Assembly (NCBI GenBank): GCA_905479735.1
Contig: CAJQNS010000005.1
Coordinates: 1 to 52,752, forward strand
Direction of reading: 5' to 3'
Origin: an uncultured Desulfofustis sp.
Lineage (GTDB): Bacteria > Desulfobacterota > Desulfobulbia > Desulfobulbales > Desulfocapsaceae
Length of the DNA: 52,752 nucleotides
Part shown: one piece after another, positions 32,972 through 41,280 of the stretch
Layout: each line of letters starts with the position of its first letter
Numbering within the stretch: the first letter of the stretch is position 1
Translations under genes and position numbers: made by a program
Notes under the pieces: model-generated
The model's input: the letters and a program-made list of their open reading frames with translations, nothing else
What the model was told of the DNA's origin: nothing
The model's database searches: none

Positions 32972-33874
32972 TTAAACCGTCGTATGTTTGTCCTTTTCGA
33001 TAAGTATCATTCGCCCACCTACTACCATAAATATACCCCCCAATATCATAACGGCTGCCACAGTCAGTCGAAGTGTTATCAGCTCTGCCATGAATAGCAC
33101 CCCTCCAAGAGCGGCAATAACCGGAACAGCCAGCTGTGAAACCGCAGCTTGGGTGGCGGTTATACTTTTTAGCGCTGTGTACCAGATAGTGTAGCCCAGC
33201 CCGGATGTAATGGCACCAGACAAGATTGCCAACATCGCACCAGTGGTGGTGATATGAAAATCACCGAAGGCTGCAATCAGAATTACCAGGGTTAACGGCA
33301 TCGAGCGCAAAAAGTTGTAAGCAGTATCTGCCAGGGGATTGTCAGAGCCCCGTCCTAGCAAGGTGTAAAATCCCCACGCTGCACCCGCGATCGACATGAG
33401 GACGAACCCAAGCATAGATGGTGCTGATACTCCGGGAAGAAGAAGATAGACCAATCCCGCAAATGAGATGGCCAGGCCAACCCATTCAATCCAGAGTAAC
33501 TTATTTCCTTTGACTATCGAGACACCTACAATTGTTGTCTGCACGGAACCAAATAATATGAGAGCGCCGGTTCCTGTATCTAACTCCAGGTAAGCATAAG
33601 AAAATGTAACCGCATAGAGAAACAGCATTAACCCAGCAGACCAACTCCCCATGCTTCTGGTCGGTGAAAGACCGGCCCTAATAAAAAGAATCAGAAACAG
33701 GGCAACTACGCCAGAAAGTAAACGAATGCAAGTAAACCCGGCAGCATCAATAGATTCTGTTCCCAGAGCGAAGCGGCATAGTATCGAATTTGCAGCGAAT
33801 GCCGTAAGCGCACATGAGGTGAGCAGGAGGACTTTCAGTACAGATTTCCAGGAGTGTGGCGTGTCACTTTCCAT
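32972..33874 (-). CDS. EamA/DMT-family transporter
   Basis: A 300-residue, ten-helix protein with two EamA repeats: AANSILCRFALG, VVALFLILF and YLELDTGTGALILFGSVQTTIVGV in the first; AGAAWGFYTLLGRG, GLGYTIWYTALKSITATQAAVSQLAVPVIAALGGVLFM in the second. Family members export amino acids, nucleosides or other metabolites. ATG 33874 is chosen with AAGG upstream. Alone on its strand. Confidence 0.9.
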   Translation of the reverse strand: MESDTPHSWKSVLKVLLLTSCALTAFAANSILCRFALGTESIDAAGFTCIRLLSGVVALFLILFIRAGLSPTRSMGSWSAGLMLFLYAVTFSYAYLELDTGTGALILFGSVQTTIVGVSIVKGNKLLWIEWVGLAISFAGLVYLLLPGVSAPSMLGFVLMSIAGAAWGFYTLLGRGSDNPLADTAYNFLRSMPLTLVILIAAFGDFHITTTGAMLAILSGAITSGLGYTIWYTALKSITATQAAVSQLAVPVIAALGGVLFMAELITLRLTVAAVMILGGIFMVVGGRMILIEKDKHTTV

Positions 33875-34036
33875 CAAGGTACCCTTAAGGTATTTTGATT
33901 CCGGCCGGGGTGCCTTACTCGGCTAGTGGCTCAACTCTTAAACTCATGACAAACCTCACTGCTCGACAAATAAAAGTTCAATCTGGGTTTACTGGTGTTT
34001 CCATGGTCATTGGGACGAGATCCGCATGGTATCTGA

Positions 34037-35425
34037 TCATGAAGATGGTTTTATGTTTTGATTGAGGCAGAACATATTTGTCGGGTCATACTTGTCCTTC
34101 AACTGAACCAATCGTTTCCATACCGAATCTGTATATGCGTCTTTGACCCTATCTTCTCCTTCATCACTCAGGAAATTCACATATACCCCTTGGGAAAAGG
34201 GTTCGGTAGCCTGGTGAAAATCACGCGCCCAGGCGATACACGATTCATCATCGCTCTGATTTCGCCACCGGGTGTGAATGTTGAGTACAAATGGAGTGGA
34301 GCGATGAGAAAACGCAGTGGCATCAGGCGCGACGCGGCTTGGAGCCCCGGCCATATGCGGAATAAAAACATCGCACTCTTCTGATGGCAGGGTTTGAGCA
34401 AAGGTAAGTATCTGTTCGATACAATCCGTTGAAAGTTCCTTTAAGTGATGAGATTTCCAGTAATTTCTTGCCCCGTGTGCGACCAATCCATCAAACATGG
34501 ACTGCCATCCGACCCAAGGGCTGAAGCCGATGTGTTCCCCATGAGACTCGCCATGTGATCTTAGCGGCTCAATGAGTTTTTTCCCCTCGGCCTGGTCGCC
34601 GAGGTAGACAAAGGGAACCAGGACCATGAGTTGACCATGGACATCTTCAGGAAGAAATGGCAACGGCGGGGCTTTCCTTACTACCATCCACACGGTCATT
34701 TCGTCAGGGAGCGTTTGCACATATTCCTGGTGGAATGATATGTAGTCTTGTGCGTTCTCAAATTTCTTGGCAATCACGCCAGAAAAAACTTCGGTTCCTA
34801 TCTCGGCACAATTGAACTCGAATGAAGTAACAATCCCGAAGTTGCCACCACCTCCTCTTATTCCCCAGAACAGATCCTCGTTTTCGTTCTGACTGACTTG
34901 GATAAGATCTCCGTGAGCGGTAACCACATCTGCTGACAAGAGATTATCAACCGATAGACCGTGTTTGCGGCTGATCCAGCCAAATCCGCCACCTAGGGCC
35001 AAGCCGCCAACTCCTGTATGCGAGACAATTCCAGCTGAGACGGCCAATCCATGAAGCTGTGTTTCACTGTCTACATCTCCTAGAAGAGCTCCTCCATCGA
35101 CTCGAGCTGTTTTCTTTTTTGGGTCAACATAGACCCGGCGCATATGAGAGAGGTCAATGACAATACCATCATCGCACGTAGCCTTACCGGCAGAATTATG
35201 CCCACCTCCCTTTACCGCAACCAGCAAGTTGTTATCTCTTGCAAAGTTGACGGCTTGAATAACATCCGCCGTGCAAATACACTGAGCTATCAGGGCAGGA
35301 TGTTTGTCAAACATGCCGTTCCATATTTTTCGGGCGTAATCATAATGGCTGTCATCTGGGGTGATGAGATATCCACGAAATACAGACTTCAATTGAGCAA
35401 TTTGATCGCTAGATAAAGCAGTCAT
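34037..35425 (-). CDS. FAD-linked oxidase, berberine-bridge type
   Basis: A 462-residue flavoprotein. The FAD-binding domain has GGGHNSAG with His76 (site of 8-alpha-histidyl FAD attachment), GIVSHTGVGGLALGGGFGWISRKHGL, and GGGGNFGIVTSFEF. The second Cys link of bicovalent members is absent (the C-x-T-V position reads SHTG). The C-terminal BBE segment YVNFLSDEGEDRVKDAYTDSVWKRLVQLKDKYDPTNMFCLNQNI ends it. GGAGGTAGTAAG precedes ATG 35425. No signal peptide. Substrate unknown. It sits behind a c-di-GMP-I riboswitch and a palindromic site, so it is under second-messenger control. Confidence 0.9.
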   Translation of the reverse strand: MTALSSDQIAQLKSVFRGYLITPDDSHYDYARKIWNGMFDKHPALIAQCICTADVIQAVNFARDNNLLVAVKGGGHNSAGKATCDDGIVIDLSHMRRVYVDPKKKTARVDGGALLGDVDSETQLHGLAVSAGIVSHTGVGGLALGGGFGWISRKHGLSVDNLLSADVVTAHGDLIQVSQNENEDLFWGIRGGGGNFGIVTSFEFNCAEIGTEVFSGVIAKKFENAQDYISFHQEYVQTLPDEMTVWMVVRKAPPLPFLPEDVHGQLMVLVPFVYLGDQAEGKKLIEPLRSHGESHGEHIGFSPWVGWQSMFDGLVAHGARNYWKSHHLKELSTDCIEQILTFAQTLPSEECDVFIPHMAGAPSRVAPDATAFSHRSTPFVLNIHTRWRNQSDDESCIAWARDFHQATEPFSQGVYVNFLSDEGEDRVKDAYTDSVWKRLVQLKDKYDPTNMFCLNQNIKPSS

Positions 35426-35501
35426 CTTACTACCTCCAGGTTGGTTGAGAGGAAATCTCACTTAAAGAGAGGGGGATTACAGAAGACTCTGAAAAGAACA
35501 A

Positions 35502-35532
35502 GCCGAGTCACCACCATTGATGGCAACCCGGC
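35502..35532 (-). terminator. Intrinsic terminator overlapping the riboswitch
   Basis: Minus-strand arms GCCGGGTTGCCA and TGGTGACTCGGC pair over 12 positions (three G-U) with a 7-base loop, followed by TTGTTCTTTT. The left arm is also the 3' part of the aptamer, so ligand-bound aptamer would block it: an ON switch. Confidence 0.7.
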
Positions 35533-35590
35533 TATCTCATTAAGACCCGTAGCTTTCCGTCCCTGTTTTGCAGCAGGTTTGGTTTTCTAC
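35519..35590 (-). ncRNA. c-di-GMP-I (GEMM-I) riboswitch
   Basis: On the minus strand the GEMM-I core is visible in order: CCAAACCTG, a loop, CAGGGACGGAAAGC, TACGGGTCT, a small loop, AGATAGCCGGGTTGCC. These match the conserved GACGSAAAGC, the tetraloop-receptor stem and the closing GGGTTGCC of the class. It lies in the 5' leader of the FAD-oxidase gene (about 95-165 bp upstream of its start). No diguanylate cyclase is in the window. Confidence 0.8.
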
Positions 35591-35627
35591 ATCAACAAAT
35601 GTATGGTCATCAGCATTTCCTAATAAT

Positions 35628-35644
35628 ATGCCACATTGTGGTAT
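35628..35644. repeat. 17-bp palindrome, operator-like (site 2)
   Basis: ATGCCACATTGTGGTAT: 8-bp arms with one mismatch around a central T, 16 of 17 bases identical to the core of the 10714-10736 palindrome. It lies just upstream of the riboswitch, where the promoter should be. Operator for an unknown regulator is the natural guess. Confidence 0.5.
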
Positions 35645-35827
35645 CGGTCAAGTGATGGGAAACTTGTCTCTACATATGACGAAGATCCGGAGTGACCAGA
35701 TAAGATCGGTTACTGCATTAAAAAGAATCGGAATAGAAGTGGACTTGATTTGCTCTTAGGTAACAATTCTATTGGGTTGTAGGTTAACATCAGGGCTTCA
35801 TTTAGTGGTTATGGTTCACCAACCAAG

Positions 35828-35977
35828 ATGATATCCCCAGAGCAAATTTATGTTGGCGTCAAGGGCAAAGAAGAGACAATAGGGGAGTTGGGAAGAAGTC
35901 GAACCGATACTTCACTTTCTCACTCCGCCGGCTCGGTGACAGCTGCCAATATTTCGGTTAACCGCCCAGTAAAATAA
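35828..35977 (+). pseudogene. Small remnant ORF between FAD oxidase and ilvN
   Basis: Open from about 35797 and ending at TAA 35975; text includes ISPEQIYVGVKGKEETIGELG, then SLSHSAGSVTAANISVNRPVK, which is compositionally protein-like. Upstream bits in another frame suggest an eroded gene. Not recognised; it converges on the end of ilvN. Confidence 0.3.
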
Positions 35978-35979
35978 GG

Positions 35980-36450
35980 CTATTTTTCCATGGCGGTCAC
36001 GCCTGTGCGGGCAATCTCTATGATGTGTTCTCTACCTACCTTATCGAGAAAATTGTCAATCTGTGCTGTCGAGCCCGCCAGTTGGATAATTTGAATGTCT
36101 TTGCTCTTTTTATCGAGCACTTCAAAATTGTAGCGGCCCTTAAATGCTTTTAGATGCTCGGAGTCGACTTCAAGTTTGATAATTGCCGCTTCGCGCCAAT
36201 AGCTTTTATTGGTATCAAGCTCTTTGGCAGAAATGACCTCGGTGAATTTCTCCAGTTGTTTTATCACCTGGGTGACCTTGGCAATATCGTCCTCCCGAAG
36301 CGTAATCGTCATCCTGCTTATTCCTTTAACCCGAGAGCTGCACACCGTGAGTGTATCGACATTATACATTTTCTTGCGAATCAGCATCGACACCTTGTTG
36401 AGGACACCCGGGCGATCATGCATAAATGCTAGAATGGCTCTTCTCTTCAT
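35980..36450 (-). CDS. ilvN: Acetolactate synthase small (regulatory) subunit
   Basis: A 156-residue ACT-domain protein: RAILAFMHDRPGVLNKVSMLIRKKMYNVDTLTV is the canonical N-terminal ACT motif of IlvN/IlvH, with SRMTITLR and a C-terminal IlvN domain (YWREAAIIKLEVDS ... FEVLDKKSKDIQIIQLAG). It binds the large subunit and, in relatives, valine for feedback inhibition. ATGA overlap of four bases with ilvB means coupled translation. Confidence 0.95.
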   Translation of the reverse strand: MKRRAILAFMHDRPGVLNKVSMLIRKKMYNVDTLTVCSSRVKGISRMTITLREDDIAKVTQVIKQLEKFTEVISAKELDTNKSYWREAAIIKLEVDSEHLKAFKGRYNFEVLDKKSKDIQIIQLAGSTAQIDNFLDKVGREHIIEIARTGVTAMEK

Positions 36451-38219
36451 GATTTATTCCCCTTCTTTTTCCTCTTTGATACTGATTTTTCTTTTTGGGG
36501 ACGAGTTACTATCATATCGTTGAAACCGCCCCCCGCAGGAATCATAGGTAAAATGACCTCTGTCGGGTCGCAGACAAACTCAATCAGAATTGGTCCTTTC
36601 TGATCGATCGCCTTCTGCAGTGCCGGCCTGATGTCCTTGACTTTTGTTACCTTCAGGTAAGGTATGTCATAGGCTTTTGCGATGAAACCGTAATCTGGAT
36701 TGAGCATGGGCGTGCCACTGTAACGCCCATCGAAAAAGAGCGTCTGCCACTGCCTTACCATGCCAAGGTAGCCGTTATTCAAGAGAAGCATTTTAATATC
36801 GATCTGATGCTCCATGATGGTGCCAAGTTCTTGCATATTCATCTGGAAGCCGCCATCGCCGCTTATCGACCAGACCCTTTCATCGGGACGGGAAAGTTTT
36901 ACGCCGATGGCCATGGGTAGTGATACTCCCATCGTCCCCGCTCCACCGGATGTAAACCAGCTGTTCTCTGTCTGGTAATTGTAAAATCTTGCAGCCATCA
37001 TCTGGTGCTGGCCGACATCAGGGACAATGAGATCTTTGCCTTTAGTCGCCAGAGAAAGTTGATGGACAATAGTTTTCATCAATAATTTACCGTTATCACC
37101 AACCCCTCCATCTATTTCGCCCTGCAGCGCTTCTCTCATCGCCTTGCGGTGTTCATCAATTTTTTTAAACCAGCGACGCCTGGGTTTGTAGGTGAGCATC
37201 GGATCATCCAGCAGGACGCGCAGTGTTCTGTAAACATCAGCATTGATGGCCACTGAGGTGGCGACATTCTTGTCGATTTCCGATGGATCGATTTCCACAT
37301 GGATGACATCGGCATTGGCGGCGTACTCATCCAGCTTCGCCGTAACTCGATCATCAAACCGCATACCAAATGATATCAGGAGGTCCGCCTCGACAACCGC
37401 TTTGTTTGCCTCTACCGTGCCGTGCATTCCCATCATTCCCAGGCTCAACGGGTGATCGGCAGGCAGGGCTGAAATCCCGTGCAGGGTAAAGGCTATGGGG
37501 ATATTCACTTTTTCGGCAAACTGCTGCAGCAGATTGCCTGCCCTGCTGTTTACCACGCCGTGACCGCAGAAAATTAAGGGCCTCACACTCTTGTTAATGA
37601 GCTTCATTGCCCTTTCCAGTGGTCCCCTTTCCGGTGTGGGATGATAGAAATATCCAGGCAGGACTGGCCGATATCCCTTAACATCAAAGTGGTACTTTTT
37701 TGATACCGACTGGTTCTGTATATCTTTCGGGATGTCGACTAATACCGGCCCGCCACGGCCGGTGGTCGCAACATAATGTGCCTCGTGGACTGTCGTTTCA
37801 ACATCGTCGGCATGAAGCGGCATATAGGTCTGCTTGCTTATGGGCATCATGACGCCGACAATATCACTCTCCTGGAAGGCGTCAGTTGCAATGACCCCAG
37901 TAGCAACCTGCCCCGTGACTATCAACATCGGCACCGAGTCCATGTGAGCATCGGCCACGCCTGTTGTCAGGTTCATTGCCCCTGGGCCCGAGGTGGCTAT
38001 ACATACTCCTACTTGTGGATTATTGGTCGACAAAGATCCCCTCGAAATACCCTGGGCCATAAACGCAGCTCCCTGTTCATGACGCGACATGATGAACTGT
38101 AAATCCTTATAATTCTCCAGTTCATCAAACACCGGCATAATAGCCCCGCCGGTATAGCCAAAAATGTACTTTATGCCCTTGGTTTTAAGAGCAGATAGCA
38201 GTTTTTCTTTTCCAGTCAT
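36447..38219 (-). CDS. ilvB: Acetolactate synthase large subunit
   Basis: A 590-residue thiamine-diphosphate enzyme making acetolactate/acetohydroxybutyrate for branched-chain amino acids. The catalytic Glu is E48 in MSRHEQGAAF; the Rossmann domain has VNSRAGNLLQQF and DLLISFGMRFDDRVT; the ThDP-binding motif is SGDGGFQMNMQELGTI with the NN of LLLNNGYLGMVRQWQ. ATG 38219 gives a normal N-terminus (MTGKEKLLSALKTKG); 42 upstream codons in frame are not conserved. AGAGAG lies upstream. Cytoplasmic; overlaps ilvN. Confidence 0.96.
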   Translation of the reverse strand: MTGKEKLLSALKTKGIKYIFGYTGGAIMPVFDELENYKDLQFIMSRHEQGAAFMAQGISRGSLSTNNPQVGVCIATSGPGAMNLTTGVADAHMDSVPMLIVTGQVATGVIATDAFQESDIVGVMMPISKQTYMPLHADDVETTVHEAHYVATTGRGGPVLVDIPKDIQNQSVSKKYHFDVKGYRPVLPGYFYHPTPERGPLERAMKLINKSVRPLIFCGHGVVNSRAGNLLQQFAEKVNIPIAFTLHGISALPADHPLSLGMMGMHGTVEANKAVVEADLLISFGMRFDDRVTAKLDEYAANADVIHVEIDPSEIDKNVATSVAINADVYRTLRVLLDDPMLTYKPRRRWFKKIDEHRKAMREALQGEIDGGVGDNGKLLMKTIVHQLSLATKGKDLIVPDVGQHQMMAARFYNYQTENSWFTSGGAGTMGVSLPMAIGVKLSRPDERVWSISGDGGFQMNMQELGTIMEHQIDIKMLLLNNGYLGMVRQWQTLFFDGRYSGTPMLNPDYGFIAKAYDIPYLKVTKVKDIRPALQKAIDQKGPILIEFVCDPTEVILPMIPAGGGFNDMIVTRPQKEKSVSKRKKKGNKS

Positions 38220-38427
38220 TGAGAATCTCTCTAAACGGTTAACGTGTTTGTCTATAAAATCCGGATCAATACGAATGAGGCTTGGCGTCTGGGTGTCGTT
38301 TCGACAGATTCTGAAGAACGATCCATTCAACCCGGTATCCTTCAAAGTAAAGTCATATTGAGAAAAAACTATGGGTATTAATGATTTTTCTCGTTTTTTC
38401 TTGCATCACCTGGAAATCAATTGACCA

Positions 38428-38456
38428 AATAATCAAACATGAAGCGCTGTTGTCAA
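38428..38456 (-). promoter_or_regulatory. Possible sigma-70 promoter of ilvBN
   Basis: Minus strand TTGACA, 17-bp spacer, ATTATT. It lies about 210 bp upstream of ilvB, leaving a long leader (38220-38427) in which I did not find a clear T-box, leader peptide or other riboswitch. Confidence 0.35.
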
Positions 38457-38606
38457 TAAGAAAAGATCCTGATTCAGGGCTCTATTGAGGCTTTGAAAAG
38501 ATTCTTTCTTGGCCTTACAGTGTGACAACAGGTGGCTAATTATTATAGTGAACAAGAAGCGTCAACCCTTAATCCAGGCCCAGCAATCAGACCTTTGGGA
38601 GATAGC

Positions 38607-39116
38607 ATGGACTCAATAACGATCTTTAAAAAAGCTCTGGAATACGAGAAGAAAATCCGAGATCTCTATACGTCTGCCATCGAGATTATTGATGACGAGA
38701 GGGGGAAAGGAATTTTTAAAACATTAGCGGATGAAGAGCAGTCCCACGTTGATTTTCTGGAATGTAGTATTGAAACACTAAAGGACCAGGGCAGCGTCAG
38801 CTTGAAAGCATTTAAAACCTCCATTCCAGAGACTAAAGACCTGCTAAAGAATATTGAGTCGATGAAAATCACGATACCAGAACAGATGTTGGGCGACGTA
38901 AAGAGGGTTCTCAGCACTGCTCTGAAGCTCGAAATTGAAACCACTGAATACTATCAGGAAGCCTTTGAATCAGCAGAAGGTGATATTAAAAAAGTACTGG
39001 AGAAATTTATAATTATCGAACAACGGCATACGGATGTTGTCCGCTTTGAACTTGATTACGCGTCGCACAATGGCTTTTGGCTTGGTTTCCCTGAAATAAG
39101 CATGGAAGTCGGGTGA
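38607..39116 (+). CDS. Rubrerythrin-like ferritin-fold diiron protein
   Basis: A 169-residue four-helix protein. Glu/His ligand motifs are E-Y-E-K (helix 1), DEEQSHVDFL (helix 2), LKLEIETTEYYQEAFESAEG (helix 3) and EQRHTDVVRFELDYAS (helix 4), the diiron pattern of rubrerythrin/YciE-type proteins. There is no rubredoxin Cys4 tail. ATG 38607 with GGGAG six bases upstream is preferred; an upstream GTG at 38532 has no ribosome site. Peroxide reduction or iron handling in an anaerobe; divergent from ilvB. Confidence 0.85.
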   Translation: MDSITIFKKALEYEKKIRDLYTSAIEIIDDERGKGIFKTLADEEQSHVDFLECSIETLKDQGSVSLKAFKTSIPETKDLLKNIESMKITIPEQMLGDVKRVLSTALKLEIETTEYYQEAFESAEGDIKKVLEKFIIIEQRHTDVVRFELDYASHNGFWLGFPEISMEVG

Positions 39117-39181
39117 GCATCGACTGCTACGGTGACTGCAGCCCGGACAGTTCAGACAGATGCGTTGATTGAGGTTCAGCT

Positions 39182-39424
39182 TTAGAAGAGAACCGCGAAA
39201 GGTTCGTACAGTACATTCCAGACCACAAACAGCCACACGCAACCACCGGCAAAGATGGTCAGCTTGCCATAATAGAGACCTACAGGAATGAGGATCACGC
39301 TCAGAACTGCCATGCTGTATAGGAATGAGTTTTCGAAGTTCGTCCCGCCGGCAAGTAAAAATATTTTTGTCCACAAGTATGCTGCCAGTGGGGGAGAAAG
39401 TGCGATTAGAATATTGGTAATCAT
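39182..39424 (-). CDS. Small membrane protein (80 aa)
   Basis: An 80-residue protein with three hydrophobic stretches (about 3-20, 32-50, 56-73) and few charges. AGAGG lies upstream of ATG 39424. Not recognised. It converges with the rubrerythrin-like gene. Moderate confidence because of length and hydrophobic pattern. Confidence 0.55.
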   Translation of the reverse strand: MITNILIALSPPLAAYLWTKIFLLAGGTNFENSFLYSMAVLSVILIPVGLYYGKLTIFAGGCVWLFVVWNVLYEPFAVLF

Positions 39425-39541
39425 TTAAGCCTCTGGTTGATCTCGGTCTGTAGTTGCTCGCCATAATAACCAATCAAATCAATATTGCACCCAAATTAGC
39501 CGAAAAACTTACCGGTTAGGGACATATCAAAGGAGAACCCC

Positions 39542-39934
39542 ATGAAAATCGCTGTAATCCTCGTAGTGCTTTTGACTCCCGCCCTCGCTTTGGCCCAGAA
39601 CTCCGGGGGGATGAATCAGAGCAATATGCAGAACATGATGCAGGTGATGCAGCAGGTACAGGAATGTATGGCCGGCATCGATGAGTCCAAACTCCAGGAA
39701 CTTCAGGTTCGATCTGAAAAGATGAGCGAGGAAATCGAAGGCCTGTGCAGTAAGGGGAACCGTGACAAAGCCCAGAAAACGGCGATCTCTTTTGGTAAGG
39801 AAATTGCGTCAGACCCTACCTTGAAGCAGATGCAGAAATGCGGTGAAATGGCCCAGGGGGCTCTGCCGATGATGGGAACCGTAGAAACCTTTGACGAAAA
39901 GGAATATGCCAATAAACACGTGTGTGATCAATGA
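39542..39934 (+). CDS. Exported Met/Gln-rich protein of unknown function
   Basis: A 130-residue protein with a signal peptide ending at ALAQ. A Met/Gln-rich helix (SNMQNMMQVMQQVQECMAGID) leads into KLQELQVRSEKMSEEIEGLCSKGNRDKAQKTAISFGKEIAS and LKQMQKCGEMAQ, then VCDQ at the end; four Cys in total. Relatives in gammaproteobacteria share the helix-Cys layout. Periplasmic; Met-rich segments can bind copper, but this is a guess. GGAGAACCCC precedes the ATG. Confidence 0.72.
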   Translation: MKIAVILVVLLTPALALAQNSGGMNQSNMQNMMQVMQQVQECMAGIDESKLQELQVRSEKMSEEIEGLCSKGNRDKAQKTAISFGKEIASDPTLKQMQKCGEMAQGALPMMGTVETFDEKEYANKHVCDQ

Positions 39935-39981
39935 CCCGGTTGAGCCAAGGTTCTCTAGGCTTATGGGCTTATTGTGATGGA

Positions 39982-40164
39982 TTATTTTCGAGCTGCGATG
40001 ACCGAAAGTATGGCCGAGAGCAGCAGGCCGAAACCGAGTCCGGCGAGCATGCTGCCGACGAAGGCAAGACCGGATTCAGGTAGGAAGAAGAAACCGATCC
40101 CAAGTCCCAGCAGCAGGCCGCCGCCAACGGCCCAACTACTTCTGTCATTCCCTGAATGCGCCAT
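39982..40164 (-). CDS. Small glycine-zipper membrane protein (copy 2)
   Basis: A 60-residue protein paralogous to 16689-16886: MAHSGNDRSSW, AVGGGLLLGLGIGFFFL, then VGSMLAGLGFGLLLSAILS. The two helices have G-x-x-x-G packing motifs. ATG 40164 is chosen with GGGAG seven bases upstream; longer in-frame starts add an unrelated basic stretch. Function unknown. Confidence 0.72.
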   Translation of the reverse strand: MAHSGNDRSSWAVGGGLLLGLGIGFFFLPESGLAFVGSMLAGLGFGLLLSAILSVIAARK

Positions 40165-40352
40165 AACCATTCTCCCGTCAGGTTTAGTTACATGCCTGCC
40201 TGGCCTATTACAACTCAAGCAAAGGCAGCAGAACAGACAATAGTCAAGTGCTGGTGGTTGGTTTCAGCTGACGCTGTGGAGACCAGATACAGCCAGTTAC
40301 CAAGCCAGTTCAACCTCGCCTTAGACGACACAGCGCTGCCGCGGAAAGAGCC

Positions 40353-40712
40353 TTACGGGGTTTTGTCAGCCCAGACGCTGAATTCATTTCCACTCGGCTC
40401 GATGAAGTGAAATCGACGTCCGCCGGGAAATGAAAAAATTGGCTTGTTGATCTTGCCTCCTGCCGCAGTGACTTTTTGCAAAGTGGCTTCGATGTCTTCG
40501 CTGTAAAAAACGATCAAGGCCCCACCTTTATCTGCCTGCGATTGCAATTCTGACTGATAAAATCCTCCATCCAGTCCCTGATCGGCAAAGGCAGTGTAGG
40601 TCGGACCAAAATCCTCGAAGGTCCAGCCGAATGCCTGTCTGAAGAACTCCTTGGTTTTTTCAAGGTCGACTGCGGGAAACTCGACATAGTCTATCTTTTC
40701 ATGATCATGCAT
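40353..40712 (-). CDS. Glyoxalase/VOC-fold protein
   Basis: A 119-residue VOC protein: IDYVEFPAVDLEKTKEFFRQAFGWTFEDFGPTYTAFAD, then GALIVFYSEDIEATLQKVTAAGGKI and GRRFHFIEPSGNEFSVW, the two beta-alpha-beta-beta-beta modules of the CatA/glyoxalase fold. Possible metal ligands are His39-like and the terminal Glu in EPSGNEF. Start at ATG 40712 with GGTGA upstream. Substrate unknown. Confidence 0.88.
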   Translation of the reverse strand: MHDHEKIDYVEFPAVDLEKTKEFFRQAFGWTFEDFGPTYTAFADQGLDGGFYQSELQSQADKGGALIVFYSEDIEATLQKVTAAGGKINKPIFSFPGGRRFHFIEPSGNEFSVWADKTP

Positions 40713-40786
40713 GACATTCACCAACAAGATTGGGGGCTCCGGTCTGACAGTCCGGCGGGTTTTGACTTGGCCTGGTATCTGCCGGT

Positions 40787-41167
40787 TTACGGCAGATCGA
40801 TGGTCATGGTTCGACCACCATAGCCATGGACCGAGTCATGGGCGCGCACGGTTACCGTGGCCATTTTCCCGGGTAGTTTTACACCTGAAAGACCCCTGGT
40901 AAAGGGTTGCTCATTAACATGTGGGTGGGCCAGAACCCGGGTCGCCAGAACCGTGCCCTGATCGTCTATAACCTCCCACTTGTCGGCATAATGGTTCCAC
41001 CCCTCATCTGCGTGCTGGACGGTAACGTTATACTCATAGGCTCCCGCCGAATTCTGGTCGACTCTGGCCTCGATTACATCAGCTTCCCCGGCCTGGACCA
41101 GGGAACTGAAACTGAGGACTGCAAAACAGACGGCGGCGCAACGCCACGCTTTTGTTATCATGATCAT
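40787..41167 (-). CDS. Exported protein, conserved HAD/HPH motif family
   Basis: A 126-residue periplasmic protein with a signal peptide (AVCFAVLSFSSLVQA). The mature part has YEYNVTVQHADEGWNHYADKWEV, ATRVLAHPHVNEQPFTRGLSGVKLP and VTVRAHDSVHGYGG, conserved in a proteobacterial family of unknown function that I recognise by pattern only. The several His (HAD, HYAD, HPH, HDSVHG) could bind metal. AGGAG five bases before ATG 41167. Beta-rich. Confidence 0.72.
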   Translation of the reverse strand: MIMITKAWRCAAVCFAVLSFSSLVQAGEADVIEARVDQNSAGAYEYNVTVQHADEGWNHYADKWEVIDDQGTVLATRVLAHPHVNEQPFTRGLSGVKLPGKMATVTVRAHDSVHGYGGRTMTIDLP

Positions 41168-41280
41168 CTCGGCTCCTGGGTGATAGGCTGCTGATCTCTT
41201 TGAGCAGCCTTGGCTGTCCATGGTTTTCCATTGATGAAAATTACTTTAATCATTGATTGAGTTTCGTTTAGATCATTGCT

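Noticed and set aside
38220-38427. T-box or leader-peptide attenuator before ilvB
   Set aside because: No T-box core, no run of Leu/Ile/Val codons in a short reading frame, and no clear competing hairpins were found.
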